Assembly (NCBI RefSeq): GCF_900086595.1
Contig: NZ_LT575472.1
Coordinates: forward strand, 122,129-186,128
Direction: 5' to 3'
DNA: 64,000 nt
Source: Clostridium nigeriense
Lineage (GTDB): Bacteria > Bacillota > Clostridia > Clostridiales > Clostridiaceae
Part shown: positions 52,631 through 62,721 of the stretch, piece after piece
How the letters are laid out: the number at the start of each line of letters is the position of its first letter
Numbering within the stretch: position 1 is the first letter of the stretch
Translations under genes and position numbers: made by a program
The notes under the pieces: generated by a model
Seen by the model: the letters and a program-made list of their open reading frames with translations, nothing else
Databases searched by the model: none
Told to the model about the DNA's origin: nothing

Positions 52631-53782
52631 ATGAATAATATTTACTTGGATAATGCTAGTACTACATTTCCTAAACCACAAAATGTAGTAGATTCTATAT
52701 ATAAATTTTTAACTACCGTTGGAGGAAATCCTGGACGCTCTAATCATGATAATGGATTGCAATCTAATAGACTATTGTTAGAAGCTAGAGATACTATAGC
52801 TAATTTTTTTAACTTTGATAATATAGATAATGTAATTTTTACTAATAATATAACAACCTCCCTTAATACATTAATTGCTGGCTGCGCTAAACAGGGTGAT
52901 CATATTATTACTTCTTCAATGGAACATAATTCAGTTTTAAGACCTTTATTTAATTTAAAAGAAAATAACATAATAGATTTAGACATAGTAAATGCAGATA
53001 ATTTTGGGTTTATTAACATCGAAGATTTTAATAATGCTATTAAGCCAAATACAAAGTTTATAATTTTAACTCAAGCATCTAATGTAATAGGTAGTATTCA
53101 ACCTATTAAGGAAATAGGAAAACTATGTAAGGAAAATGGTATTTACTTTATTTTAGATTCAGCTCAAGGTGCTGGTGTTTTAGATATTGATTTCAAAGAA
53201 TTAAACTTAAGTGCTTTGGCATTTACTGGTCACAAGAGTCTTTTTGGTCCTCAAGGTGTTGGTGGATTTATTATAAGTGATGAGTTAAATAAAATATGTG
53301 TCCCTTACACTTTAGGAGGTACTGGGAGTTTATCTCATTCACTTATCCAACCAGATTTTTTACCTGATAAATTTGAATCAGGAACTCTAAATATGCCAGG
53401 TATAGTGGGTTTAATGGAAGGAATTAAATTTATAAAATCAGAAGGACTAAATTCTATTTATGAAAAAAATAAATTTTTAAGAAAATTCTTGGTTTCAGAG
53501 TTAAGTAATATAGACAATATAATATTATATGAAGATTTAAAAAATGATAATTATACTTCTTGTGTATCATTCAACATAAAAAATATGGACACTGCTGAAG
53601 TTTCATTTATCTTAGATAGTGATTACGGTATAAAAAATAGATCTGGGCTTCATTGTGCTCCTCTCGCACATAAAACTATAGGGAGCTTCCCTACTGGTAC
53701 AGTAAGATTAAGTTTAAGTTATTTTAATGATAAAAAAGATATTGAATATACAATAAGTTCATTAAGTAAAATTTCAAAATGA
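52631..53782 (+). CDS. class V aminotransferase / cysteine desulfurase-like protein
   Basis: PLP enzyme of 383 residues from the cysteine desulfurase/selenocysteine lyase branch. N-terminal YLDNASTTFPKP, SSMEHNSVLRPL, DSAQGAG, PLP lysine K202 in AFTGHKSLFGPQG, and near the C-terminus RSGLHCAPLAHKTIG with the conserved Cys. It probably mobilises sulfur (or selenium) from cysteine for a partner such as the divergent DUF3343 protein. GGAGTT precedes the ATG. Confidence 0.92.
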   Translation: MNNIYLDNASTTFPKPQNVVDSIYKFLTTVGGNPGRSNHDNGLQSNRLLLEARDTIANFFNFDNIDNVIFTNNITTSLNTLIAGCAKQGDHIITSSMEHNSVLRPLFNLKENNIIDLDIVNADNFGFINIEDFNNAIKPNTKFIILTQASNVIGSIQPIKEIGKLCKENGIYFILDSAQGAGVLDIDFKELNLSALAFTGHKSLFGPQGVGGFIISDELNKICVPYTLGGTGSLSHSLIQPDFLPDKFESGTLNMPGIVGLMEGIKFIKSEGLNSIYEKNKFLRKFLVSELSNIDNIILYEDLKNDNYTSCVSFNIKNMDTAEVSFILDSDYGIKNRSGLHCAPLAHKTIGSFPTGTVRLSLSYFNDKKDIEYTISSLSKISK

Positions 53783-53785
53783 ATA

Positions 53786-53827
53786 CAAACCTCCCTTATT
53801 GTTAATAATAAAAATAAGGGAGGTTTG
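53786..53827 (+). terminator. 15-bp hairpin overlapping the yyaC ribosome binding site
   Basis: Perfect stem 53786-53800 / 53813-53827. The right arm contains GGGAGG, the SD of yyaC. It acts as a terminator/insulator for the upstream gene or as an SD-blocking structure in read-through RNA. Confidence 0.6.
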
Positions 53828-53830
53828 ATT

Positions 53831-54418
53831 ATGAGTATGACTAATTTAGAAATAGATTCATTATCTCCAAATTCTTATATTGAGATTGGAGAGTTTTTAT
53901 ATAAAAAACTAATTAACATAATAAATGATAATAAACAAATAATTTTTATTTGCATTGGAACTGATAGATGTACTGGCGATTCCCTTGGTCCAATTGTAGG
54001 ATATAAATTAAAATCATCTATAAAAGATACCTCAAAAAAAAGCATTTATATTTATGGTTCTCTAGAAAATCCAGTTCATGCAAAAAACTTAGTAGATATT
54101 ATAGATAAGGTTAGGGTAAATTTTAATAATCCTTATATTGTGGCTATTGACTCATGCTTAGGTAAAACTAGTAATATTGGCAAGGTTTTTATTGATAGTA
54201 AGCCTATTTCACCAGGCCTTGCATTAAATAAAGATTTACCTCCTATTGGAGACTTAAGTATTACAGGTATAGTTAATATTTCTGGTAATTATGAGTTTTT
54301 AATTCTTCAAAACACTAGGCTTTATACTGTTATGTCCTTAGCAGATTGCATATCAAAAGGGATACTTCATTTTATAAATAAAGTTTTAAATAATTCCAAT
54401 ATATTAGCTTTAAATTAA
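53831..54418 (+). CDS. yyaC: sporulation protein YyaC
   Basis: A 195-residue member of the YyaC family (GPR-like fold, sporulation gene in Bacillus). IFICIGTDRCTGDSLGPIVGYKL, NPVHAKNL, IVAIDSCLGK and GDLSITGIVNISG are the family segments. GGGAGG lies seven bases before ATG 53831; two codons upstream are excluded. The SD is buried in a hairpin (53786-53827), so translation may need a transcript that starts within or after the left arm. Confidence 0.9.
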   Translation: MSMTNLEIDSLSPNSYIEIGEFLYKKLINIINDNKQIIFICIGTDRCTGDSLGPIVGYKLKSSIKDTSKKSIYIYGSLENPVHAKNLVDIIDKVRVNFNNPYIVAIDSCLGKTSNIGKVFIDSKPISPGLALNKDLPPIGDLSITGIVNISGNYEFLILQNTRLYTVMSLADCISKGILHFINKVLNNSNILALN

Positions 54419-54444
54419 CTAAATATATCTCAATACTCCATAAT

Positions 54445-54486
54445 AAAAGAGCTACTGTAAGAAAATTTTCTTGCTGTAGCTCTCTT
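54445..54486. terminator. bidirectional terminator between yyaC and the DUF4446 gene
   Basis: AGAGCTAC / GTAGCTCT outer stem with an inner AGAAAATTTTCT palindrome; A/T-rich flanks on both sides. Confidence 0.8.
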
Positions 54487-54490
54487 AGTT

Positions 54491-54991
54491 TTATTTTTTA
54501 TTAATTGCTTCATTTAATACATATGATTCTTCTTCTGATAATTCATATCTAGATATTCCCTTATCAACAGGTTTTGCATATGTAGTACTATCGTGTCTTG
54601 AATAAATTCCAGTAATTAAAACACCATCGTTATGTGAATCTAATATAGCTATTGAAAAACTTAAATCACTTCCTACATCAGGGAAGGCCTTATATCTCAT
54701 TATTGCAACCTTATTTACGCAACCCTTGATTTCCTCTCTTATTACCTCACATTGGTTTATAGCTTCTTCTGATTTAGCCATTGCTTTATCTACTTCTTCT
54801 AACTTTGAAACAATAAGTTCTTCTAGATTTTTATTGTTTACACCTCTCATAAGTCTTCTATACTTCTTTTCAAGCTTTTTCGTAGATCTTATTAAAGAAA
54901 TAACTATAGTAAAAAGTAATAATATAATTACTAGTAATCCAATAACTATAAAAGATATATTTTCATTTATTAAGTTAATTAAATTCTCCAA
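54491..54991 (-). CDS. DUF4446 membrane-anchored protein
   Basis: A 166-residue protein of DUF4446: one N-terminal membrane helix (about 12-33), a coiled-coil stretch (LEELIVSKLEEVDKAMAKSEEAINQCEVIREEI), then a conserved soluble domain (IMRYKAFPDVGSDLSFSIAILDSHNDGVLITGIYSR). The family is fixed next to parB in clostridia; function unknown. The start is TTG behind GAGGAGC. Two parS sites lie just upstream. Confidence 0.9.
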   Translation of the reverse strand: MENLINLINENISFIVIGLLVIILLLFTIVISLIRSTKKLEKKYRRLMRGVNNKNLEELIVSKLEEVDKAMAKSEEAINQCEVIREEIKGCVNKVAIMRYKAFPDVGSDLSFSIAILDSHNDGVLITGIYSRHDSTTYAKPVDKGISRYELSEEESYVLNEAINKK

Positions 54992-55033
54992 TTTAATTGC
55001 TCCTCTCTATACATTTAAGAAATAAGGCAATAA

Positions 55034-55049
55034 TGTTTCACGTGAAACA
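55034..55049. promoter_or_regulatory. parS site
   Basis: TGTTTCACGTGAAACA, a perfect match to the ParB-binding consensus. Confidence 0.97.
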
Positions 55050-55071
55050 TTATTTTTAGCTTATCATATTT

Positions 55072-55087
55072 TGTTTCACGTGAAACA
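55072..55087. promoter_or_regulatory. parS site
   Basis: Second perfect TGTTTCACGTGAAACA, 38 bp from the first (start to start) and one base from the parB stop codon. Confidence 0.97.
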
Positions 55088-55088
55088 T

Positions 55089-55934
55089 TTATAAATTAAT
55101 TATTTCTAATATCCTTTGTAAATCTTCTTCTGAATAATACTCTATTTCTATTTTTCCCTTGTTATTCTTATTACTTATATTAACCTTTGTACCAAAATAA
55201 TTTTGTAATCTATCTGTTACATCCTTATAATATGGATTAATCTCTCTTACTTTTTTCTTCTCAGGTTTATCTGATTTTGATAATTTTATTAGTCTTTCTA
55301 GCTCTCTAACTGATAACTTTTCATCTATTACTTTTTGAGCTATTTCACACTGCAATTTAGGATCTTCTATTGCTAATAATGCTCTTCCATGACCTTCTGT
55401 AATAACTTCATCTATAAGATATTGTTTTACAGTTTCTGAAAGTCCAGTAAGTCTAATAACATTTGTAATAGCAACTCTAGATTTACCTACTCTTTTACTT
55501 AATTCTTCTTGAGTTAAGTTAAAATCACTTAAAAGTTTTTTGTAGGCTAAAGCTTCTTCAATTGGATTTAAATCTTGTCTTTGAATATTTTCAATTAAAG
55601 AAATTTCTAATATATTCTTATCAGTTAACTCCATTACTATTGCTGGAACTTCCTTTAATCCTAATAACTTTGCTGCTCTCCATCTTCTTTCTCCAGCAAC
55701 TATAACATAATAATCATTTTTCTTATTTAGAATTATTGGCTGTATAATTCCATGTTCCTTTATTGACTGTGCTAATTCAGCTATTTTTTCATCATCAAAT
55801 GATTTTCTAGGTTGATCATCATTATTCTTAATTAAATTTAAAGAAATAACTGAAGGTTTATTGTTCTCTTTTCCTGGAATTTCGTTAGGAATTAAAGCTC
55901 CTAACCCCTTTCCTAATGCTGACTTTTTATTCAT
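55089..55934 (-). CDS. parB: chromosome partitioning protein ParB/Spo0J
   Basis: CTP-dependent DNA clamp that loads at parS and acts with ParA in origin segregation. 281 residues: N-terminal MNKKSALGKGLGALIP (ParA-activating basic region), the CTP-binding motifs DDQPRKSFDDEKIAELAQSI, VAGERRWRAAKL and ENIQRQDLNPIEEA, a helix-turn-helix (QEELSKRVGKSRVAITNVIRL) and the C-terminal dimer domain. GGGTGAT fits ATG 55934. Directly after parA. Confidence 0.97.
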   Translation of the reverse strand: MNKKSALGKGLGALIPNEIPGKENNKPSVISLNLIKNNDDQPRKSFDDEKIAELAQSIKEHGIIQPIILNKKNDYYVIVAGERRWRAAKLLGLKEVPAIVMELTDKNILEISLIENIQRQDLNPIEEALAYKKLLSDFNLTQEELSKRVGKSRVAITNVIRLTGLSETVKQYLIDEVITEGHGRALLAIEDPKLQCEIAQKVIDEKLSVRELERLIKLSKSDKPEKKKVREINPYYKDVTDRLQNYFGTKVNISNKNNKGKIEIEYYSEEDLQRILEIINL

Positions 55935-55949
55935 ATCATCACCCACTTA

Positions 55950-56711
55950 CTATTGCCTACTTAAGAATTCTTTAGTTAAAGCCTTATAAGATTCTGCACC
56001 TTTACATTTTTCATCATACAACATAATTGGTAATCCAAAACTTGGTGCTTCTGCTAATCTTATATTTCTAGAAATAGTTGTTTCAAAAACTTTTTCATTA
56101 AAAAAGTTTTTTACTTCTTCGAAAACTTCATTACTTAAGTTAGTTCTATAATCATACATAGTCATTACTACGCCTTCAATCTCTAAATCCTTATTTAAAG
56201 ATTTTTTTACAAGTTTAATTGTATTTATAAGTTGCCCAACACCTTCTAATGCATAAAATTCGCATTGAATTGGTATTAATACAGATTCCACTGAGGTAAG
56301 TGCATTAATTGTTAATACTCCTAATGATGGTGGACAATCTATGAAAATAAAGTCATAATCATCCTCTACCTCTTTAATTTTATTAGCTAAAATAACTTCT
56401 CTATTTTCTTTACCTATGATTTCCACCTCTGCGCCTGCTAATTCCATAGTTGAAGGCGCGATATATAGATTTTGTACTAGCTCGCTTTTTAAAATTATTT
56501 CCTTTAAAGAAGCATCTGATGTTATTACATCATACATTGACATTTCTAAATTTCTTTTGTCTAATCCTAAGCCACTAGTTGTATTCCCTTGGGGATCTAT
56601 ATCTATAGTTAATACTTTGTATCCTTCCATAGCTAAATATGCACATAGATTAATATTTGTTGTAGTTTTTCCAACTCCACCTTTTTGATTAAATATACAA
56701 ACTTTCTTCAT
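55950..56711 (-). CDS. parA: chromosome partitioning ATPase ParA/Soj
   Basis: Deviant Walker ATPase of 253 residues: FNQKGGVGKTTTNINL, DIDPQGNTTSGLG, DFIFIDCPPSLGVLTINAL and a C-terminal basic helix region. It works with ParB in origin segregation and regulates DnaA in Bacillus. No SD lies at the usual distance; a strong GGGGGGTGA is 24 bases upstream, separated from the ATG by a small hairpin (56718-56736). Confidence 0.97.
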   Translation of the reverse strand: MKKVCIFNQKGGVGKTTTNINLCAYLAMEGYKVLTIDIDPQGNTTSGLGLDKRNLEMSMYDVITSDASLKEIILKSELVQNLYIAPSTMELAGAEVEIIGKENREVILANKIKEVEDDYDFIFIDCPPSLGVLTINALTSVESVLIPIQCEFYALEGVGQLINTIKLVKKSLNKDLEIEGVVMTMYDYRTNLSNEVFEEVKNFFNEKVFETTISRNIRLAEAPSFGLPIMLYDEKCKGAESYKALTKEFLSRQ

Positions 56712-56717
56712 ATAAAA

Positions 56718-56744
56718 AAGCTCTATCTTAGAGCTTCACCCCCC
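56718..56744 (-). promoter_or_regulatory. hairpin-spaced ribosome binding site of parA
   Basis: GGGGGGTGA (56736-56744), then AAGCTCT-loop-AGAGCTT (7-bp stem, 5-nt loop, 56718-56736), then TTTTAT-ATG. Folding the hairpin would bring the SD to a normal distance from the start codon. The hairpin plus T-tract also looks like a short terminator. Confidence 0.55.
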
Positions 56745-56867
56745 TTCCCATAATAATATTATATATAGTTTTAATTCATATTGAAAGATTAACATAATAA
56801 AATATTATTAAATTAGTGAATTATTTAATAATATTATATAAGTTATCATAAAAATTTAATTATTAAA

Positions 56868-56902
56868 ATTACAAAAGGGTGAAAGCCAATGCTTTCACCC
56901 TT
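56868..56902 (-). terminator. terminator of noc
   Basis: Perfect 12-bp stem AAGGGTGAAAGC / GCTTTCACCCTT (56875-56902) followed by a T-rich stretch on the minus strand. Confidence 0.8.
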
Positions 56903-56914
56903 AATAATTTCATT

Positions 56915-57691
56915 TTATTTTTTAGGAATAGATACTGTAATTTGAATAAATTCTTCTTCATCCTTAAATTTATATTCAGCAGGTATGTTAAATTTATCAA
57001 ACACTTGTTTAATTGTATTAACATATAATTTTGCAGGAAAAACACTCTTAACTCTTTTCTTATCTTTGTTGTTTAACTCTTCACCTGCAATTTTTAATAA
57101 CTCTTTATTTATTAATTCTTCTGTTGCCTTAACATTAAGAGAATTCTTAATAACCTTTTCTATAACTTTCAGTTGTAATTCTTCAGTAGGTAAAGATAAT
57201 AAAGCTCTTGCATGTCTTTCTGTTAGCTTATTTTCTAAACATAATTCTCTTACCTTAGGACTAAGTTTTAATAATCTTAATTTGTTAGCAATAGTAGATT
57301 GTTTTTTTCCCATTCTCTTTGCAAGTTCATCTTGAGTAAATTTATGATCATTAATTAAATTATAATAAGCCTCTGCTTCCTCTATAAAATTTAAATCTTC
57401 TCTTTGTAAATTTTCTAATAAAGCAATTTCTGCTGACTCAGTATCAGTTATTTCAATTATATTGCATGGCACTAGCTCAAGTGCTGCCATTCTTGCAGCT
57501 CTCCAACGTCTTTCACCTGCTACTAATTCAAACTTTTCTCCTCTTTTTCTAACTGTAATAGGCTGAATTATTCCATGCTCTTTAATAGACTGAGATAATT
57601 CTTCTAAAGCCTCTTCATTAAAAAATCTTCTTGGCTGATAAGTGTTTGGAAATATCCTATCTACACTTATATTAGTAATTTCTCTATTCAT
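56915..57691 (-). CDS. noc: nucleoid occlusion protein Noc (ParB family)
   Basis: ParB paralogue, about 258 residues: ISVDRIFPNTYQPRRFFNEEALEELSQSIKEHG, VAGERRWRAARMAAL, ENLQREDLNFIEEAEAYYNL and helix-turn-helix FTQDELAKRMGKKQSTIANKLRLL. In Bacillus, Noc binds its own sites and the membrane to keep FtsZ off the nucleoid. The position rsmG-noc-parA-parB is the conserved one. The start could be ATG 57691 or the GTG two codons upstream. Confidence 0.93.
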   Translation of the reverse strand: MNREITNISVDRIFPNTYQPRRFFNEEALEELSQSIKEHGIIQPITVRKRGEKFELVAGERRWRAARMAALELVPCNIIEITDTESAEIALLENLQREDLNFIEEAEAYYNLINDHKFTQDELAKRMGKKQSTIANKLRLLKLSPKVRELCLENKLTERHARALLSLPTEELQLKVIEKVIKNSLNVKATEELINKELLKIAGEELNNKDKKRVKSVFPAKLYVNTIKQVFDKFNIPAEYKFKDEEEFIQITVSIPKK

Positions 57692-57897
57692 ATGCACCCA
57701 ACCATCCCTTATTAAAATAAATTACCACTAAACTCAATAATTAAAAAATTCTATTTATCTTCATTATTTCCTTCTTTTATTTCCTAGTTTTGTAAGACAA
57801 ATTCGCTAATTAAATATTATAAAATTACAAATGAATTCATATATTGAATCATTATATCCTATATCGACTAAATTCTTTAGTATATGCTGTAGAATAT

Positions 57898-58617
57898 TTA
57901 TTTTATAGGCTTTTTATTTACAGTGCCTGCCTTTCTAGGATAAGTCTTAGGGCATTTATTTACCTTTTTTATTTCTACAATATTATGCTTTAAATCAGAT
58001 TCCTCGATATTTACTTCTATTATATTTTCTAAACTTCCACCTAAAGTGTTTATAGCCTTTTGTCCTTCTTTTAACTCTTCTTCTATTGCTGGTCCTTTAA
58101 GAGCTACAAAATATCCATTTACCCTTACATAAGGCAAACAAAATTCTGATAAAACTGCCATATTAGCAACTGCTCTTGATGTTGCTACATCAAAGCTTTC
58201 TCTAAGCTCAGGTTTCCTTGCTCCATCTTCTGCTCTTGAATGAATAGTTGTAACATTCTTTAATTCTAATTGAGCTACAACAGTATTTAAAAAATTAATT
58301 CTCTTATTTAATGAATCTAGTAATGTTACACTAATATCTGGATTCATTATAGCTATAGGTAGGCCAGGGAATCCTGCTCCCGTCCCTACATCTATAACAG
58401 TTTTAGCATTTCTAACAGCTTTTGATTTAAAAGCCTTTATACAATCTATAAAATGCTTTTTAATAACTTCTTCATCTTCCGTTATTGCAGTAAGATTTAT
58501 TTTTTCATTCCATTCCTGTAAAAGCTTCATATATGTTATAAATTGATTATACTGCTTTTCAGTTAAATCAAATCCAACCTCCATAGAAGCTTCCTTCATT
58601 ATTTGAAAATATTCCAT
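57898..58617 (-). CDS. rsmG: 16S rRNA 7-methylguanosine-527 methyltransferase
   Basis: SAM-dependent methyltransferase acting on G527 of 16S rRNA; loss gives low-level streptomycin resistance in several bacteria. 239 residues with [18 protein letters not shown] (SAM motif I), [21 protein letters not shown] and [20 protein letters not shown] precedes the ATG. Downstream of mnmG by 17 bp in the mnmE-mnmG-rsmG operon. Confidence 0.97.
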   Translation of the reverse strand: MEYFQIMKEASMEVGFDLTEKQYNQFITYMKLLQEWNEKINLTAITEDEEVIKKHFIDCIKAFKSKAVRNAKTVIDVGTGAGFPGLPIAIMNPDISVTLLDSLNKRINFLNTVVAQLELKNVTTIHSRAEDGARKPELRESFDVATSRAVANMAVLSEFCLPYVRVNGYFVALKGPAIEEELKEGQKAINTLGGSLENIIEVNIEESDLKHNIVEIKKVNKCPKTYPRKAGTVNKKPIK

Positions 58618-58634
58618 ATTTCCTCCATAAAAGC

Positions 58635-60509
58635 TTATTTCTTATATTGATGCTCTAAATAAATTAATAGTACAGATATATCTGCTGGAGAAACTCCTGA
58701 TATTCTAGATGCTTGCCCTATACTTATTGGTCTAATATTGTTTAATTTTTGTATAGCTTCTGTTCTTAATCCCTTAACATCCTTGTAATCTATATCTTCA
58801 GGAAGTAACTTCTTTTCAAATTTTTTAAATTGATTAACTTGTTCTAATTGGCTATTTATATATCCTTCATACTTAGTGATTATATTAATTTGCTCACCAA
58901 TATCCTCATTATATTCTGGTCTATCTGGATCTAATTCTGACATACTAAAGTAATCTAACTCTGGTCTTTTAATAAGTTCATAAAAACTAATTGGCTTCTT
59001 TAGTTCTACTGATCCCTTTGAAACTAAGAAGTCATTTACTTCTTTTTTATTAGTTATTTGAAGCTCCTTTAATCTATTTACTTCATTTTCAATATTGTTC
59101 TTTCTTGTTATGAATTTTTCATATCTTTCCTCTGTTACAAGACCTGCTTTATGTCCAATTTCAGTTAATCTAAAATCAGCATTATCTTGCCTTAAAAGAA
59201 GTCTATACTCTGCTCTAGCAGTCATCATTCTATAAGGCTCATTAGTACCTTTAGTCACTAAATCATCTATTAGAACTCCTATATACCCATCTGACCTAGT
59301 TAAAATCATAGGCTCTTTGCCTTTAATCTTTAAAGCAGCATTTATACCTGCTACAAGGCCTTGTCCTGCAGCCTCTTCATATCCTGAACTACCATTTAAT
59401 TGTCCAGCTCCATATAGTCCTTCAAAGTTTTTAAACTCCAATGTAGGCTTTAATTGTGTTGGATCTATTGAGTCATATTCAATAGCATAAGCAGTTCTCA
59501 TTATCTCTGCATTTTCAAGTCCAGGTACTGTTCTTAACATTTGTAATTGAACATCCTCTGGAAGAGATGAAGACATTCCACCAACATACATTTCTAATGT
59601 GTCTTCACCTTCTGGTTCAATAAATAGTTGATGTCTTTCTCTATCTGGGAATCTCATTACCTTATCTTCAATTGATGGACAATATCTAGGACCTACCCCC
59701 TCTATTAATCCATTATACATTGGAGATCTATCTATATTTTCCCTAATTATATTATGAGTATCTTCACTAGTATAAGTTAACCAACAAGAAACTTGCTCTC
59801 TTGAAATATCCCCACTCATAAATGAGAAAGGAACTATTTTTTCATCGCCAGGTTGTTCTATCATCTTAGAAAAATCTACTGTTCTTTTATTTATTCTTGC
59901 TGGCGTACCAGTTTTAAATCTTCTTAATTCTATACCTAAGTCTATTAAAGATTGAGATAGCTCATTAGCTGCTGATAATCCATTTGGACCACTATTATAT
60001 GTTACATCACCTATTATAATTCTAGCTCTTAAATAGGTTCCTGTAGTTAATATAATAGCTTTGCAACTAAAGTATCCTCCATTTTTAGTAAGAACACCTC
60101 TTACTTTTCCATCTTCAACATCTACCTCTATAACTTCTAATTGTCTTAAAGATAAATTTTCTTGAGTTTCTAATACATTCTTCATTCTGTTTTGATATTT
60201 CTTTTTATCAGCTTGAGCCCTTAAGGAGTGAACAGCTGGCCCCTTTGAGGTATTTAACATTCTAGATTGTATAAATGTATTATCTATATTTATACCCATT
60301 TCTCCACCTAGAGCATCTATTTCCCTTACTAAATGTCCTTTTGCAGTTCCTCCTATATTAGGATTACATGGCATCATCGCTACAGAATCAAGATTTGTAG
60401 TACATATTAATGTTTTTAATCCCATTCTTGCTGATGCTAGTGCAGCTTCGCAACCAGCATGACCAGCACCAACAACTACTACATCATATTCTCCTGCGTT
60501 ATATTTCAT
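58635..60509 (-). CDS. mnmG: tRNA uridine-34 modification enzyme MnmG
   Basis: FAD-dependent partner of MnmE that installs carboxymethylaminomethyl groups on U34 of tRNAs reading NNA/NNG codons, which includes Glu-TTC encoded 18 times in this window. About 624 residues: FAD motif [51 protein letters not shown] and a C-terminal helical domain. AGGAGAAGG fits ATG 60509; eight upstream codons are rejected. 13 bp after mnmE. Confidence 0.97.
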   Translation of the reverse strand: MKYNAGEYDVVVVGAGHAGCEAALASARMGLKTLICTTNLDSVAMMPCNPNIGGTAKGHLVREIDALGGEMGINIDNTFIQSRMLNTSKGPAVHSLRAQADKKKYQNRMKNVLETQENLSLRQLEVIEVDVEDGKVRGVLTKNGGYFSCKAIILTTGTYLRARIIIGDVTYNSGPNGLSAANELSQSLIDLGIELRRFKTGTPARINKRTVDFSKMIEQPGDEKIVPFSFMSGDISREQVSCWLTYTSEDTHNIIRENIDRSPMYNGLIEGVGPRYCPSIEDKVMRFPDRERHQLFIEPEGEDTLEMYVGGMSSSLPEDVQLQMLRTVPGLENAEIMRTAYAIEYDSIDPTQLKPTLEFKNFEGLYGAGQLNGSSGYEEAAGQGLVAGINAALKIKGKEPMILTRSDGYIGVLIDDLVTKGTNEPYRMMTARAEYRLLLRQDNADFRLTEIGHKAGLVTEERYEKFITRKNNIENEVNRLKELQITNKKEVNDFLVSKGSVELKKPISFYELIKRPELDYFSMSELDPDRPEYNEDIGEQINIITKYEGYINSQLEQVNQFKKFEKKLLPEDIDYKDVKGLRTEAIQKLNNIRPISIGQASRISGVSPADISVLLIYLEHQYKK

Positions 60510-60522
60510 TTTTATCCTTCTC

Positions 60523-61902
60523 CTACTTTCCACAACAAAATTCTTTAAATATTTTATTAACTAAATCTTCTTCTAATTCTGATCCTGTAATTTCACCTAA
60601 AGCCTTTAATGCTGCTGTAACAAATATTGAAATTAAGTCTAAATATTCATTATTATTTAATCTTATAAGAGCTTCATTACAATTTTCTCCTGCTCTAATT
60701 AAAGCCTGCTTATGTCTTGAATTAGATATAATTAAGCTTTCGCTATCTATTTTACCACTAAAGAACATATTCTTAATCTCATTTTTTAAACCATCTATAC
60801 CAATATCTTCTTTGGCAGAAATTTTTATTATATTTTCAAAATTATTTATTAGAGAATTATCTATTTTATTTTCTAAATCAATTTTATTCAATAAAACTAT
60901 GGCTTTTTTATCTTTTATGGCTTCAATTATTTCAATGTCTTCTCTATCTAGCTCCCTAGAGGAATCTAAAACTAATAAAACTAAATCAGCTTCATTAATT
61001 TTTTCTCTTGATCTTTCTACACCTATTTTTTCAACCACATCTTCAGTTTCTCTGATTCCTGCAGTATCTATAATTTTAACAGGTATTCCATCTAAATTTA
61101 TATACTCTTCTATTACATCTCTAGTTGTTCCAGCTATATCTGTAACTATTGCTCTTTTTTCCTTTAATAACACGTTTAGTAATGAAGATTTCCCAACGTT
61201 TGGTTTTCCAACTATGGCTAAACTTAAACCGTCTCTAATTATTTTTCCTTCATCTGCACTCTTAAGTAGCTTTTCTATATCTCCATAAGCATTTTCTAAA
61301 CTTTCTCTTACTCTAACTGGAATAGTTGGATCTATTTCTTCATCATCCTCTGTAAAATCAACGGCATATTCTATTAATGCTAAAACATTTAATAAATATT
61401 CATTTAATTTATTAATTCTCTGAGATAAAGATCCGCTACTTTGCATTAATGCAGATTTCATAGCAAGTTCAGTTTTAGCTGTAATTAAATCCATAACCGC
61501 CTCTGCTTGAGATAAGTCTATTCTTCCGTTCAAAAATGCTCTCTTAGTAAACTCACCAGGTTCTGCAAGTCTTGCACCAGCCTTTATAGTATTTTCTAAT
61601 ACTTTATTAGTAGATGTAACCCCACCATGACAATTTATTTCTACAGTATCTTCTGCTGTAAAGCTTCTAGGCCCCTTCATGTAGCTTATTATTACTTCAT
61701 CAATTAACTCTTCCGTATTTATATCAACTATATGACCATATCTCATAGTATAAGTTTTCATATCCTTAATATCTTTACCATTCTTTGGCCTAAATATTTT
61801 AGATACTATTTCTAAAGCTTTATCACCAGAAACTCTAATGATAGCTATTCCACCTTCACCTATAGCAGTTGATATGGCACAGATTGTATCAAACTCTTTC
61901 AA
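60523..61902 (-). CDS. mnmE: tRNA modification GTPase MnmE
   Basis: GTPase that forms the tRNA U34 modification complex with MnmG. About 459 residues: N-terminal folate-binding domain ([23 protein letters not shown]), helical domain with inserted G domain ([24 protein letters not shown]), and the catalytic C-terminal Cys in EFCCGK. AGGAGG is followed by TTG-AAA-TTG; spacing favours the second TTG (61902). Confidence 0.97.
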   Translation of the reverse strand: MKEFDTICAISTAIGEGGIAIIRVSGDKALEIVSKIFRPKNGKDIKDMKTYTMRYGHIVDINTEELIDEVIISYMKGPRSFTAEDTVEINCHGGVTSTNKVLENTIKAGARLAEPGEFTKRAFLNGRIDLSQAEAVMDLITAKTELAMKSALMQSSGSLSQRINKLNEYLLNVLALIEYAVDFTEDDEEIDPTIPVRVRESLENAYGDIEKLLKSADEGKIIRDGLSLAIVGKPNVGKSSLLNVLLKEKRAIVTDIAGTTRDVIEEYINLDGIPVKIIDTAGIRETEDVVEKIGVERSREKINEADLVLLVLDSSRELDREDIEIIEAIKDKKAIVLLNKIDLENKIDNSLINNFENIIKISAKEDIGIDGLKNEIKNMFFSGKIDSESLIISNSRHKQALIRAGENCNEALIRLNNNEYLDLISIFVTAALKALGEITGSELEEDLVNKIFKEFCCGK

Positions 61903-62029
61903 TTTCAATCCTCCTTATCTTGACTTAAATAAGTCTATGTTTATAGTATATCCCTTTTTAACTAATATTCATTTTACAAAACTATTTATAGTAAGTCAAA
62001 ATAAATAAAATAGATATAAATATATCAAA

Positions 62030-62067
62030 AATAAAAGGTAAGAAAGCCTTACGGCCTCCCTACCTTT
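62030..62067 (-). terminator. terminator of the rnpA-yidD-yidC-jag operon
   Basis: AAAGGTA ... TACCTTT outer stem with an inner GCC/GGC pairing, followed by TTATTTTTG on the minus strand. Confidence 0.75.
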
Positions 62068-62689
62068 AACTCTTAATATCTACTACTATTCTTCTATGAG
62101 GTTCTTCACCCTCACTGAAAGTATAAACATATTCATTATCTTGTAAAGCAGAATGTATTATTCTTCTTTCATAAGGATTCATCGGTTCTAGTTTATAAGG
62201 CCTTCTAGTTTTTCTTACTTTATATGCAGTTTTTTCAGCTACTCTAATTAAAGTTTCTTCTCTCTTCTGCCTATAATTTTCAGTATCTAAAACTACCTTT
62301 TTATAAGGGACACTATGATCCTTGTTAACAACTAAAGAAGCTAGGTATTGTAATGAATCTAAGGTTTCCCCCCTATATCCAATTATAATTCCCATTTTAG
62401 GACCATTTAAATTAATATAAACAACGTCCTTTTCTTCCTTAATTCTTATTTCTGCTTGTACGTTCATATTATTAAGTATATTTCTTAAAAATACTCTTAC
62501 GTCTTCCTTATAGTCTCTTTTTACCTTAACTAATATTTTAGCAGGTTTTGTACCTATAAGATTTAGAAATCCCTTAGAACCTTCATCTAAAACTTCGTAT
62601 TCAACCCTATCTTCTGTAAGTTTTAATTCTTTTAAAGCTTTTTCTAAAGCTTCCCTTACAGTTTTACCTGTCATTTCTAATGTTTTCAT
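62066..62689 (-). CDS. jag: RNA-binding protein Jag/KhpB (SpoIIIJ-associated)
   Basis: A 207-residue protein with Jag-N domain (about 1-50), KH domain (GPKMGIIIGYRGETLDSLQYLASLVVNK) and R3H domain (ending YERRIIHSALQDNEYVYTFSEGEEPHRRIVVDI). It binds RNA with KhpA and is linked to cell division and sporulation control. GGTGGTGAA precedes the ATG. 32 bp after yidC. Confidence 0.96.
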   Translation of the reverse strand: MKTLEMTGKTVREALEKALKELKLTEDRVEYEVLDEGSKGFLNLIGTKPAKILVKVKRDYKEDVRVFLRNILNNMNVQAEIRIKEEKDVVYINLNGPKMGIIIGYRGETLDSLQYLASLVVNKDHSVPYKKVVLDTENYRQKREETLIRVAEKTAYKVRKTRRPYKLEPMNPYERRIIHSALQDNEYVYTFSEGEEPHRRIVVDIKS

Positions 62690-62721
62690 ACCCTATTCAC
62701 CACCTAATAATACTAAATAAT

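Noticed and set aside
60410..61288. 292-codon plus-strand ORF
   Set aside because: Antisense shadow of mnmE; low-complexity Ser/Leu-rich translation and no ribosome binding site.
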